Assembly: GCF_000226095.1 (NCBI RefSeq)
Contig: NC_016477.1
Location: 1,178,001 to 1,242,000 of the forward strand
Reading direction: 5' to 3'
DNA from: Thermothelomyces thermophilus ATCC 42464
Lineage: Eukaryota > Ascomycota > Sordariomycetes > Sordariales > Chaetomiaceae
DNA length: 64,000 bases
Shown here: one piece after another, positions 32,726 through 45,200 of the stretch
Numbering within the stretch: position 1 is the first letter of the stretch
Layout of the letters: each line of letters starts with the position of its first letter
Translations under genes and position numbers: made by a program
The notes under the pieces: model-generated
What the model was told of the DNA's origin: nothing
Database searches by the model: none
Seen by the model: the letters and a program-made list of their open reading frames with translations, nothing else

Positions 32726-35700
32726 GGCGAGGGGTGAAAGACAGCGTTGCACAGCAAACGACGCGCTATTTCAAGATTATGAGCAAAGGGCCGAGGCGCG
32801 GACAACAAAAGAGGCACGCGCATGCAGAAGGTGAAAGAGAACAAAAAAATTCGTGGCAGCGACGAACAAAGAAAAAGAGCACCAGGGGCTAGCCTCGGCG
32901 ACTCGGTCGGCTCCGGGACGTCGCAAACAAAAAGAAGGGCGCAAGCACACGAAGTGAACGAGGGGCAGAGCTGAGCGGTGGTGGTGTGCACAGCAGTTGT
33001 TGTTGTTGTGGAAAAGCGTGCCAAATGTAAACAGACAATGTTGTATGGATTTCCAAAACAGGACCGAATTCGACCTGTGGTCGAGATGAAGCCCCACAGC
33101 GTTGCGCGCGACTTTGACGCGACCTGCAACCTCTTGCTGCCTGATCCGTGCCTGAGGCATCAAGGCAGTGCATGCAGGGATCAAGAGACAATAAGGACGC
33201 CCCACTTTCCTTAACAGCAAACGGGCGACTCGACAAGGAAACAACAGCCCTCATGAAAGCAGCAAACCAATTGACAGGCGGGCAGTGACAAGTGACAGAG
33301 ATTTTGTACACACCTGAAATTTCGGTTCCCACGATACCCGCCCGCACCGGCAAGCTTAGTGACTTGTTACGATTTCTCGCTATTTCTGTGTCCGCCAAGG
33401 TCGCCTTCTGGTTGGGCCGGTGCACTGTTTGCTCTTCTGCGAAATCGGCGTCTCTAATCTCCAACACCAGCGGAGGATCGCACAAGTGAGATGAGAAAGA
33501 GGCAGTGTGGTTAGGCAGCGAGATGCGGGCGATACAGCAATGGCAGCGATCACGGCAAAATTCGGATCGAGTCTTTCACGGCCGTGGCCGTGGCTGCTGT
33601 CTGTGGTTGACCGAATGTAGCGAGAAGGAATGAATGTAGGCTAGTTGTACTTGACACGCCTCTACCAAGTTCACCCGCTTTGGTTGCTCCTCAATAACAG
33701 GTCATGAGCTGACCATCTTCCAGGTTCTCTTCCACCATCAATGGCTGGCCCTGACTGGCTTTTCTTGGAATTCTGGATCAGACCTCGAGGGTTAATGAAT
33801 GACGGCGCAGCACGGCTACTTCCACTTCCCTTCCGGATCGGCTGTAAACTCCCGTCCAGTTGGGGTACACCTGTTTGAAGCGACCCCAATTCGACCTTTC
33901 TGGGCGGCGAGTGGGCAATCTTCAACTGTAAGGGCATTTCGTCGCCGCGCATTCTGCTCTCAGAGTGTGAGGAGCATGCTGTGCGTAGGGGGCGGAGGGG
34001 ATGTTGTGCCCAGTGTGTCGTGCTACTTGCCTTTCGGGAAGCACGCGCTAGGAAATTCCCCGGGCCCATATTTAGAGCCGCGACATCTCTGGCCGTTGCA
34101 CTGCTTAGCATTAGAGCCTTTTTGACATGCGCCGCTATGCCGCGACCGAAGCTCAAGGCTGGGATGCCTGGACGCGACGGTTAGTCTTCTTCTACAGTGC
34201 CCGGATGGCACGCTGGCGTGCGGTCAGATGGACCTCCTCATTTCGAGGTGGTCGGGGAAGGCAGTTCGACGCCCGACTCCGGCACCAATCCTTTTGTGTT
34301 TCGGCTCCCAATCGACGGCCAAGCAGGGATCCTATCGGATAGACGCCAGCAAGGACATGGAGATGTGAACTGCACAACCCTTGAGCTACCGATATTGCCA
34401 CAATCCAGGTTGTTGATGGAAGCACCAAAATCTGGCCGGGCCATCAGTCTGTGACAGTCCTTTTATTTTAAATCGGTGAACGGTCAGCACGTGGGCGGCT
34501 TGTGCAGCTGCTGGTGGTCCTTCTGCCAAACGGGGTCCGCCAAATTTCTCTGGCCTCGTGGACCAATTTGGCCTTTTGAGCCCGTGTGATGCCGTTTGGG
34601 GAGGAAAAGGGGGAGGGGGAAGGGGGGGGGGAGTGCATCTGTCTCCCGTGCGTGGGAGTCGGGGTGCTAGGCGGCCTTGCCGTGAGGAACGCCGGGTGAC
34701 TGCAGTAGTCACGCACACTTGGAAACGGTGGGCTTTGGGCGCGGTTCAGGGGAAGCCAGTCGAGGGATCCATGTTGCCTGGAACACAACGGCTTGCTGTG
34801 TCCAACCTCTGCGCCGGCAGGGGCCCTCAGGGCGTGTAGCGACGACTGGTCAAGTGGTGTTCATCCGCGCCATCTCCGAATCTCACCTGTCGGCAGCCTC
34901 TGCGCCACATTTTCTTTCAACCTCGTGCGATCTCCTCGACTCTGGGGCCATCAACACGGATCGCATACACTCCTTTTGCCGCGTGTTCGGCCGACCTTGT
35001 CAACCCACACATGGCGTTGTCACCGCCGTTGTTGTTAAAGAAACAAAGAGAAGCTCTCAGAAGGGTTTGCGGGTTTCAGATCACGTCTCTGCTCCATCGG
35101 GCTGTTTCTTGTTATGCTGCCGTCGCACAAAGTGTGAGCTCGTGGGGGCAAGTAAGGCTCAGTGCAATGACAACTGCCCCCTGCTACCACTAGTCACGGC
35201 GGAGAATGTCTGACTCTCTTCTTTTTCTCGAAGCAGCCTAGATGTCTCTACGTAAGGAAGAGGTCATGGCGAGGAGAATGACTTGAGGTCGTCGAAATTG
35301 GCACTTGCGGCATCTGTTCTGTTCCTGTACGGAACCAGTATCATGGAGCGCTTCCTTTCGGCAACAGCAAGACCAAGACAATTAGCGCATCGAGTTGCGA
35401 GACCAACACATCCGTACCAGGGCGGTAATTCAGTTAGTCCACTTCCTCCTACGCCCTCATCAAGAAGATCTTGCCCATCAGCAGTGAAGCAGCCACGTGT
35501 GTCGAGTCGAGCAGGTATCTTCGCCTGGGATGTCAACACGGGGGCGGGGTTTCGTTCTTTGTTTCACCTCCTCATTGGAAATATTCAACCAAGTAGCCGG
35601 ACAACGCCTCCTGCAGCTGGCCGACGGTCTACTTTTATGTCAGGTGCCTCAAACAGGTGCATCCCTGCCCGATGGGTCACGGTATGGTATTTGCTGTGTC

Positions 35701-36564
35701 AAACTCATTTGCTGTTTTTGTGGCCACAGGGTCATCGTGGAGCTTGGACACACCTGTGCCCCTGGGATAGAATCAAGCCCCAACAAGTGAGAGTGCAGTT
35801 CCCTCGACCGGCCTGCTCACTACCGTTTCCGCCTTGACCGTCTGCCAGATCTAATTTGCTGGGTGGTCATACAATATCTGGGCACGGCTTGTTGGGGAAA
35901 AAGGGGGGAGGGGTTCACCTAGAGTTGCCGTGCAGCACTGGCGCCTGAAGCAATGCCGCCAGGAGAGGGTACACAACCACTAGAGCGTAGTCACACTTCC
36001 TCCCTATTGAGCTAGCCTACCGCCACCGTCACAGATATCAGACCATCTCTGCTACCGTCATCAAACCCGAATATTGACCGCCCCTTCCGCCGTCATTTGT
36101 CACTTTCTGGCTGCCAAACTCGAGCACCCAAAGAGCGGTGGAAGAGACCAAACGCTTGTACCCGCCCCCTAGCGGTCGAATCCCTGGGTTCCCGGACAAA
36201 GAATCTGCATCGAGATCACTAGACAGGACGAAGACGCTTCACCGGGGCTGCAGGTCGTTGCATGCCGGCACTCAAGGAAGAGAGAGGGCCGGCCGTGCTC
36301 CTTGTTGCAGTTGCACGCCCTTGAGGTGGCCGTCAACTCGTCGTGGTTGCGCGGACCTTTGTTGTTTGCGAACTCAAAGAGGAACCTGGTTGTCTGTCTG
36401 CCTTCAGCCCGCCGGGGAGCCCGCAAGCACTGTCTGACTTCATAACCTGTGCCCCCTGCCTTCTCGCCGACTTCTCCTCTTGCTTCCTCTCTCTTCATCT
36501 CTCTTCAGACGAGCTGCAGTCACAGCAACGAGTACGCGAGACATCTCCCGACCCCTTCACCGTC
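32726..36564. other. Divergent intergenic region between TOP2 and the APSES gene, 3.8 kb
   Basis: I find no gene. Short open frames, for example around 35283-35837, lack recognisable domains, splice logic or protein-like composition. G-rich runs lie near 34603-34632. The last few hundred bases before 36565 are probably the leader of the APSES gene. Confidence 0.5.
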
Positions 36565-39175
36565 ATGGTATCCGTCGCGGAACTTCTTAACCCGGCGCCG
36601 CCTACGCCTCCACGGGCTCCATTACCGACCTCTCGTCCACTGTGCTTTCCGGCCCGCCAGACTGTAGCCCCGTCAAATGAACAAGCTCCAGTCACGCCAT
36701 CGATAGAGGTGCTCAGGATGACGCAAAATGCCGATGGCCCTCCTCGACGCAAAACCAGGGCTGTAGTGAACTTCCCGCCTTTTGAGGTCTTGGATGAGCA
36801 TTCGATCCGGGAAGTGCGCAGGTTCCGGGTCCATCCTTTCGGTTCGATTCAGGAGACCGGCGAACGGATACCTTACAACAGCGGCAAAAAGGATTTCTTT
36901 TCCAAGACGGGAAGAGAAGGCTTCGAAGGTATGGACTTTCCCCCCCTTCTCCCCGCCCCTTCTCGGGGGGGCCGATGAACACTGCTGATTGAACCAGTCT
37001 TCCATTACAACTTCAAAGTTCCCGGGGACGACACCGATTACACCGTAATGTGGGACCACAACGTCGGCCTCGTCCGCATGACTCCCTTCTTCAAGTGCCG
37101 TGGCTACAGCAAAGTCAGTTTCGTCCTCCAACCACCCCTGTGTGCTGCTTCTGACCTCAAACAGACAACGCCCGCCAAGATGCTCAATCTGAACCCCGGG
37201 CTCAAAGACATCACATACAGCATCACCGGGGGCTCGATCAAGGCCCAGGGTGCGTGCTTGGCCCCAAGTATTGCGAGATATGCCCCATACTAGTACTAAC
37301 GTTGGGTTTCCAGGCTACTGGATGCCGTACTCGTGTGCCAAAGCCGTCTGCGCGACATTCTGCCACAAGATCTCTGGTGCCCTTATCCCGCTCTTCGGCC
37401 CGCGGTTCGCTTTGGAATGCATTCCGGAGAAAGTACCCGGATATGGCCGCATGGTCATCGACCCGGACATCGTGAAGCGAGCGAGAAAGGATGCCGCTGC
37501 GCTGTTCCGACCGAATGCAGCTCTTCCCAGTCCCCGACCATCTCGCAGCGTCAGTCCGCTGCTAGCCCAGCGCTCAGTGCGCGTCTCCAACCCTCACGAC
37601 CTCCATTCCGACCATGACCAGCGCCTGCCGATCAGCCCGTACACAGACGCAGACGCTGACTACAGGCTGGGGGGATCAGACCACGAAGGTCTTCGCCCAT
37701 ATGCAACCTCCGTCGCCCCGTTGCGAATCCCAACATCGAGATTGCCGACGGGACCGGCGGCGGTGCCCACGCCCCAGCATTCCCCGGCATGGACCACAGT
37801 CAACCATCCTCCTCCTCAGGCCTACGCTGCAAGCCATCATCACATCCGCCGCGAGACCCCCAACCTCCACGAGGAACTACCGAGCCTCAACGTGTCCGCG
37901 ACCGCCAACCCATGGCTGTCCGCAGTTCCGCGTTCTCCAGTCCCGGGCGTAGTTGGGGTCGGCGGCGACGGCGGCAGCAGCGGCGACAACAGCAGCAGCA
38001 CAAACAGATGGCATCCATACAAACCACGGTCCCACCACTCCCGCTATGGGCATTTCGAACATCTTCACCACGGAACCTCGCCCATCTCGGCCACCCTCCC
38101 GGAACGGGGCATAATCCTCCCCCCTCTCCGGCTCAAGCGCCGCTTCAGCAAGGTAGATGCCACCGTCACTGGGCCCTGTGGCAACAGAAGCGTCGACAAC
38201 AACAGAAATGTTGACAGCAACATCAACGACAACAATGACGACAATATAGACGACGATGCCGCCTACGACGCCCGCGAGAGCCACGCGGCCAGCAGCTGGA
38301 AAAGAAGCAGCAACAGCAACGGCAGCAGCAGCAGCAGCGGTAGTAGTCCAGAGTCAGTGACGGCGGCGCCGCCCCCGACCCCGGCGAGCGCGTCCAGTAA
38401 AAAGTCCAAGTCGTCGCCATCATCATCGTCATCATCGTCATCATCGTCGTCGTCGTCAACACCACCGCCTCTGCCTCGCGCCGCTGTTCGCACCGACACC
38501 TGCGCCACCACCACCACCACCACAAACTCCGCCGCCGCCGCCGCCAGCGCGCAGAGCAAGCCCGGCAACAATAACAGGACCGCTCCACGGCGGCAGCGGG
38601 AAGACAACAACGACAACGACAGCAACGACGACGGTGGCGATGGCAGTCGTGCTGCTGCCGGTCGCGGTCGCGGTCGCGGTCGCGGTGCTCCTCCGCGCCG
38701 CGAGTCCGAGCGCGATGCGGCCATGATGCTGATGCGGATGCGGCGCCGCGGCGGCGGCAGCAGCAGCCTGGGCGGGAGCGACGTTGAGGAGGGAGACGAA
38801 GAACAAGAAGAAGAAGGAGGAGCAGGAGCAGGAGCAGGAGGAGGAAGAGGAAAAGGAGAACGGAGAAGAGAAGAAGATGCCGACGCAGGAGCGGAGCCAC
38901 GCAGCCCGAGGACGGCGCGTCATCGTCATCATCATCATCTTCTGGGGGATGCGGTGGTGGTGGTGGCGGCGGCGGCGGGGGAGGACGACACCGAGGCTGG
39001 CGCTGGCGCTGCGCCCGGTGCCGTCCGGCCGGCATCGAGCTATATGCCGCCGCCGTCCGCTATCGGCATGGCCGTCGTCGCGGACGGGCTCGTGATCGAA
39101 CCTCCCCATCCTCCTCGCCCCGCCTCTGCTGGGCCCACGACGAGATCGAAGAGAAGACGGACGTTGGAGCGCTGA
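36565..39175 (+). CDS. APSES/KilA-N DNA-binding protein, Xbp1-like repressor family
   Basis: Exons 36565-36928, 36998-37113, 37165-37249 and 37314-39175 give 808 residues. A conserved lead-in reads VNFPPFEVLDEHS, then RIPYNSGKKDFFSKTGREGF. The APSES-type winged-helix region (about residues 122-225) follows: VFHYNFKVPGDD, MWDHNVGLVRMTPFFKCRGY, SKTTPAKMLNLNPGLKDITY, SITGGSIKAQGYWMPYSCAK and ATFCHKI. This matches the fungal subgroup that includes stress-activated Xbp1. All three introns fall inside the domain and each is needed to keep it. The C-terminal half is extreme low complexity: Ser13, Thr, Ala and Asn runs, GRGRGRGRG, and Glu/Gly/Arg stretches from trinucleotide repeats. It is probably disordered. 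DNA-binding transcription factor is well supported; target genes are unknown. Confidence 0.85.
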
Positions 39176-39746
39176 GGAGGACGACGGGAGGGACGGTAGC
39201 CGGTTCTGACTTGACGGAGTAAGGGGTGGGGCTGTGGTTGGTCAGCCTCGAGCTGCCCAGTGTCTCTCGGTGCTATGCCGTTTTGTTTTACCTTGTCTTT
39301 TCTCGGGCCTTGTTTCTTCTCTGGAATTGGTAAGGAGGCGGATGGGAAACGAAAAGAAGTTGGGAAGAGGTCGATGGGACCTCCCGGCCGACTGGTGTGA
39401 TTTTTCGCCTTTGCATTGTTGGGCTGTGCGGCGTAGGATGGACCAAGAGAGTAAGTATGTCAGGAGGGCGGTGCCTACCTCACCTTGCTGTTGTCGTCAC
39501 TGAGGGCAATTCTCATAGGTCCATAGTCTTGCTTTCGATCGGAGTCATCATGCTAGCTCCCATGGGGTGAGCAGCCAGCATACCGGTTATCTTTTCTTGC
39601 AGATCTAATCGTCTAGAGTCTTGTAATTTTTTTTCCCCTTTCCATGCTGCAAACGACTTCACTGGACACCCATAGTTTCGGTATTCAAACCATTTCCGTA
39701 TCCGGGTATCAATAATCATTTTCATCCCCCCTTCCCCGCGCCCCTC
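39176..39746. other. Short convergent intergenic region
   Basis: 3' flanks of the APSES and CNS1 genes. No gene seen. Confidence 0.6.
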
Positions 39747-41087
39747 TCATGGTGCCCCGGCCGCTTTCTTCTCCTTGAACTCCTTCACCCACGCGTCGGC
39801 TTTCGACTTGGGCACGACAAAGATCTTGAGTAGGTTGTCCACGACCTCGACGTTGCCGCCGCTCAACACCTTGAGGAGCGGCACCTTCTTCCCCACCTTG
39901 ACCAGCCCGCCACTCACCGTCTCGGCGTAGCACTCCACCCCTGCCGAGCTGTATTCTCCGGCGCGGTCCCACGGCAAGGGGAAGACGTAGCCAAAGTGCT
40001 GCTCGAGGCTCTCGCGCTCGTTAAACGCCTTGATGAAGTCGCTCTCGAGGTGGCACGGGTACAGTAGCAGGGTCGGGAAGACCAGCGAGCTGGTCGGGTC
40101 GTGCTCGTCGGGCGACAGCTTGACCCTGGCGTCCTCCATGTCGGGCGGCTTGCCGGTACTCCTGGTCCGGATGTTGCGCGCCTCAAGCGCGGCCCGCAGC
40201 AGCGCCTCCCGGTGTCGCTCCCGGGCCTGCTCCTCCTCCTCGCGCCTGCGGCGGGCGGCGTCGGCCTCGGCGGCCTTGACGATGTCCTTGGCCAGGGCCA
40301 GGAGGGGCTTGTTGGACGGCTCAACCTCCAGCCCCCGCGCGCAGGCGTCGTCGGCCTCGGTGACGCGGCCGACAGCCAGCAGGGCGCGGGCCGAGCGGTA
40401 GAAGGCCTTGATGTTGCGCGGGTTGAGGCGCAGGGCGGCGGCGCAGTCCAGGGTGCAGGAGCGGTAGTTGCGCAGCTCCAGGTGGCACGCCGCCCGGTTG
40501 ACGTAGAGCGTCTCGAGCAGGGCCTGCTCCGACTTGACCTCGGCCGGGTCATCATCGACCTCCTCGTACTCGTCTTCGTTCGGCTGGGGCGCCTGCTGCT
40601 CCTCCTCTTGCAGGTCCGGGCCCGGGCCCGAGGCGGAGTTGTTGGCGTCCGGGTTGATGGACACCGGCTTCTCGGCGGCCTTCTTGACCCTCTTCTTCTC
40701 GCCCTTCGCCCTCCTCCGCTCCTCCGCCACGAGGATGGGGATGCCCTTGCCGTAGAACTCCTTGGCGTCCGCCCATCGCTTCTCGCGGAAACACTCGTTC
40801 CCTTGTTCCTTGAAGTTGGCAGCGTTCTCGAGGGGAGTGCCTTCGTAGGCCAGCGCTTGCAGTGCCGCCAGATGCTCGTTATCCTCGGCATCGTCGAGCT
40901 CCGTCATGAAGAGAGGATGCTTGTTGAGATCCGCCACCGTTTCCTCGAGTGTCATGCCCGAGTTCAGGGTGCGGCCCGGTGGCAGCTCTGGCAGCATCGG
41001 CCCCGGCTCGGGGGCTGAACCAGCGGATTCATTGGGTTGTGAGCTTCCGAGATTGAGCGACTCGGTGTTTTTGGTAACTTGGTCCAT
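39747..41087 (-). CDS. CNS1: Hsp90/Hsp70 co-chaperone Cns1 (TTC4-like TPR protein)
   Basis: Single exon, 446 residues. An acidic N-terminal part contains GMTLEETVADLNKHPLFMTE. Three TPR units follow over about residues 85-260 (NFKEQGNECFREKRWADAKE; LYVNRAACHLELRNYRSCTL; RNIKAFYRSARALLAVGRVT), forming the clamp that binds the EEVD tail of Hsp90/Hsp70. An acidic Gln/Glu linker separates TPR1 and TPR2. A charged helix (AARRRREEEEQARERHREAL) leads to the C-terminal Cns1/TTC4 wheel-like domain (LVFPTLLLYPCHLESDFIKA; HFGYVFPLPWDRAGEYS; VEVVDNLLKIFVVPKSKAD). Cns1 is essential in yeast and links chaperones with translation elongation factor handling. It is divergent from the GTPase gene at 42204. Confidence 0.93.
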   Translation of the reverse strand: MDQVTKNTESLNLGSSQPNESAGSAPEPGPMLPELPPGRTLNSGMTLEETVADLNKHPLFMTELDDAEDNEHLAALQALAYEGTPLENAANFKEQGNECFREKRWADAKEFYGKGIPILVAEERRRAKGEKKRVKKAAEKPVSINPDANNSASGPGPDLQEEEQQAPQPNEDEYEEVDDDPAEVKSEQALLETLYVNRAACHLELRNYRSCTLDCAAALRLNPRNIKAFYRSARALLAVGRVTEADDACARGLEVEPSNKPLLALAKDIVKAAEADAARRRREEEEQARERHREALLRAALEARNIRTRSTGKPPDMEDARVKLSPDEHDPTSSLVFPTLLLYPCHLESDFIKAFNERESLEQHFGYVFPLPWDRAGEYSSAGVECYAETVSGGLVKVGKKVPLLKVLSGGNVEVVDNLLKIFVVPKSKADAWVKEFKEKKAAGAP

Positions 41088-42203
41088 TCTGGCTCGATCC
41101 TTCTTTCGCCGTGGACTTGTGAGTAATTTGAATGAGAAGTGAGAAGCGACGAAGTGAGAAGTGACAACCGGAGATGGTATTATGTGGCACTTGATCCCTA
41201 ACACCGCCGAATCTCGATCGCGGATATTGTCCGGTGCACCGCACGAATTCGATCGTCTCCTACCCCTGAACCTTGTTTACTCCCAGTCCTTGTTGTCTGT
41301 CGAGGCAACTTTTCTTTGGTGCGTCTTGTTGAGCGGGGCAGAGGGGTTAAATTTTTGGTGCCTCAAAGTACCTTGACGGTCCCGCTTTCCCGCAACGCAG
41401 TAGTACTCCGTACTTTGCACAAAACGGCGTTCATTACACGGGTTCCGCTTCCCCGGCGGGCAAGTACACCCCAACGAGTCCTAGGAGTTCTTTTTGATGT
41501 GGTCTTTTCCACAAAGGAACGGTGTCGACCTTCGGCGCTGTGGCAACATCTAGATCAGATTGGAATTTACTGCTGAGATCTACGAGATGAACCATTGTGT
41601 TGATGAGCTGCTGGTCTGCCTCCATAAAACCACGCCGACGTAGTGGAAGTGGTACTGACTATCCCCTCAGAACTTGTCTCTTTGCACTCTTCTATTTCAT
41701 TTTTGTTCTCAAGTAGCGTTTACACCAATGCCCAAAGAAACTTTTTTGGTTCTTCTAGTGAATTTTTTTTTGCCGGCTCAGCAAGTCCGCGTATCATGTT
41801 AGCCGTTGTACGGACTGCGCCTGTACTACATTTGCGATATTGCAGCAAGTGTACTTGTACGCAGCAAGTTTCCGTGCTAACCTCAGGTAGGGAAGATACA
41901 AGGTGAGGGAAGGTAACTATGGAGGTACCTACGGTACCTCCCCGAGGTACTTGTGGGGCATCTTCCGTGGTCACGAGCTGACGCGTCGGATATGACGCGA
42001 TTAAGTGCTTCGCTGCCCCACTTGCAGGGGTGCCGCGTCTTTCTGATGCACATCCCAGAACGCGAGAGACACGGCCGCCCGTCTGCCAGACTCTACGGCT
42101 TCATGGTTTCATTGCATCCATACAAGGAATAAGCGGACCCATCTACCCTCAGTTTCAATCCGTTACTTCGGTTGTCCGGCCAAAGAAGGGCCTTTCCAAA
42201 ATC
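41088..42203. other. Divergent intergenic region between CNS1 and the GTPase gene
   Basis: No gene seen. A TACTCCGTACTTT motif lies near 41404, and overlapping GGTACCT palindromes lie at 41925-41950 (GGTACCTACGGTACCTCCCC). Confidence 0.55.
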
Positions 42204-45200
42204 ATGACAACCGTGAAACCCGAGCCGGTCGATGACAACAACGTCGCTGGCAGCGCCGACCATGTCGACACCATCAGCTATCTTCAGAGGCTCATTGCGC
42301 CCGACAACCCGCCGGAGATCCTTGAAAAGGGTGTCAGTATCGGTGTGCGGGTCCTCGAAAACCTCAAGAAATCACTAGCGTCTGGGCCTGCACAAACCTC
42401 GGGCCCCGGATGGCTAAAAGCAATTGCCGATCTCGAGGCTCTTGCAAAGCCTACACGCACTATTGTTGGCGTCGTGGGCAATACAGGAGCCGGGAAATCG
42501 TCCGTCATCAGTGCTGTCCTCGACGAAGAGAGGTATACTTCACCAACATTTTTATTTCCCCTCGGCTTAACCCTCCTATCTCATGGCGCTCATCCCACTT
42601 GCCCCTCCTTTCAGGGTTGCTTCTTCCTTCCTGAAATCGGAGATCTGAGAACTGTGCCCCCCTTACTCTCCTAGCCCATTGCATCCCCTGCGCGAGATTT
42701 GGTGCCTAACTCCCTGTAACAGGCTACTCCCGACAAACTGCATGAGGGCATGCACGGCGTCCCCAACTGAGATTTCGTACAACTACTCAGAAGACCCTGA
42801 CGAGCTGTATCGTGCCGAGGTCGACTTCATCACCGCTGATGATTGGCTTAAGGACCTCCGCGGCCTCTATAGCGACCTTCTGGATGGCAATGGCGAGGTG
42901 TCTCGAGAGTGCAGTAACCAGGATAGTGATGCTGGCGTCGCGTACGCCAAGATCAAAGCCGTCTATCCCAGGATGACCAAGGAGATGATCGCACAAGCGA
43001 CTCCTGAATCTTTGGTCAATCAAACCGCCGTCCGCCAGGTCCTGGGCACTGTCAAGAAACTTCGAGCGACGACGTCTGCCAGTTTATACCGTCAACTGCA
43101 GGACTATGTCGACAGCAAGGAAAAGAACACTGAGAAGCGCATGGAGTACTGGCCCCTCATCAAGGTTGTCCGCATCTACACCAAGGCCGCTGCCCTCTCC
43201 ACTGGCGCTTGCCTGGTCGATCTTCCTGGTGTCCAGGACTCGAACGCAGCGCGTGCCGCCGTAGCTGCCAACTACATGAAGGCCTGCACTGGCCTGTGGA
43301 TCGTTGCCCCCATCACCCGGGCGGTGGACGACAAAACAGCCAAATCGTTGCTTGGCGACTCTTTTAGGTATGTTGATCGTACATTCTTCGCTGTCGTCGA
43401 CTACAATTGGCTGGAGTCGCTAACCGAGACAAAGGCGCCAGTTAAAGTATGATGGCACGTATTCGGCCGTGACCTTCATCTGCTCCAAGACGGACGATAT
43501 CTCCGTCACCGAGGCGGCAGAGAGTTTGGGTATTGAGGAAGAGATCTCCGAGTCCTGGTCTAGGATCCAAGAGCTCTCGGACGACATCAGGAAGCTCAAG
43601 TCCGACATGAATGATCTCAGAGATGAGCGAGATGCCTGCAACGACCTGATTGACAAGATCGAGCAGACGTGGGACAAGTGGGAGGCTTTGGGCAGCAAGC
43701 TGGCTAATGGTGCCACTGTCTATCCGCCCAATTCGCCGAGCAAGAAGCGCAAGAGGCAGTCCGGACCGAAGGGCAGTCGCAAGAACTGCTGCTCGAGTGA
43801 TATCGACAGCGATTTCTCGGATACAGACGGCTCAGACTCGAGTGACAAGGAAAATCAAGAGGCACGGAACGAGGAGAGGGAGCCTCTCACATCTGAGCAG
43901 GTTGACGCCAAGCTTGCATCTCTGAAGAATGAGAAGAAGGAAGTCCGAGCCAAGAAGAAGGAGATTGAAGAAAAAATCAAGGCCTTCCGTGAGCGGATCA
44001 AACAGTTGACTGCCGAGAAAGAGGTGATCCTTGCCGAAGTGAAGGCTGTTTGCATCCAGGGCAGGAACGAGTACTCCAGAAAGGCCATTAAGCAGGATTT
44101 TGCAATGGGCATCAAAGAGTAAGTACCAACGCAGCCAACTCGCTCGAGCGGCGGAGGAGAGTTGCTCTAACCCCTACGTAGGCTCGACCAGGAAAACGCG
44201 GCGGAGGAGGATGAGGCCAACTTCGATCCCGATGTCGATCTTCGGGACTACGACGCCGTCGCCGCGTCGCTTCCCGTCTTCTGTGTCAGCAGCCGGGCGT
44301 ATCAAAAGCTGAGTGGCCGGCTTCAGAAGGACGACTTCAACGGGAGCGGCTTCCAGTCGCCTGAGGATACCGAGATTCCCCAGCTTCAGGCGCATGCTAA
44401 GAAGCTCACCGAGGCGGGCCGGACCGCTGCTGCCCGCCGCTTCCTCGATAGCCTAATGCAACTCCTCAACTCGATGACCATGTGGGCATCGGATGATGGA
44501 ACCGGCTCAAGCCTTACGGACACGGAGAAGGGGAAGGAGGAGACGCGCCTGAGAAAGCAGCTTCGCAAGATGGAGCAGGTTAGCGACCCTGCTGCGTCAG
44601 CACCAACTCATCGATCGGACTAACTCCGACTAGGACCTCGACACAATGTTGCAGGAATGCATGGCTTCCATACACGAGCTTTTGACGGAAAACATTTATG
44701 AGAACTTTGACAGGTACATACCGGCGGCGGTCGATGCGGCGCTGCCTACCGCATCACAATGGGGAGCCCCGAGACCGGTCGGGTTATTTTGGGCGACCTA
44801 CAAAGCAACATGCAGGAGGAACGGTGTCTTCGCCGGGGCTTCCGGCTTTCATGACTTCAATGAGGAGCTCTTCGACCCCATATCAAGAAACCTCGCGAAT
44901 GGCTGGGAACGTGCCTTCCAGCGACGTCTTCCATGGGCTCTGGACAACTTTGTCCGCGCCATCCGGGAGTACTTGGACAAGTTCCACCTCGAGGCGACAG
45001 AGCGGGCGAGGGAGCGCGGAACCCAGTATACCGGCCTGAACATGCTGACGCAACAACTTCAAGCACATTTGCGGCACATTGGCGACGTGCGAACTGCCAT
45101 CTTGACCCTCGCACAGGAACTGCAGCGGGAAGCCAACCGAGGATTCACTCCCGTCATTCAAGAGGAGATGATGCCTGCATGCCAAGGCTGTACAGACGAG

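Noticed and set aside
35283-35837. An open frame beginning with a hydrophobic N-terminus between TOP2 and the APSES gene
   Set aside because: No cysteine pattern, domain or repeat; composition after the first 20 codons is unlike secreted proteins.
38223-39035. A 270-codon open frame antisense to the APSES gene tail
   Set aside because: A shadow of trinucleotide repeats; it reads as strings of R, L, P or H.
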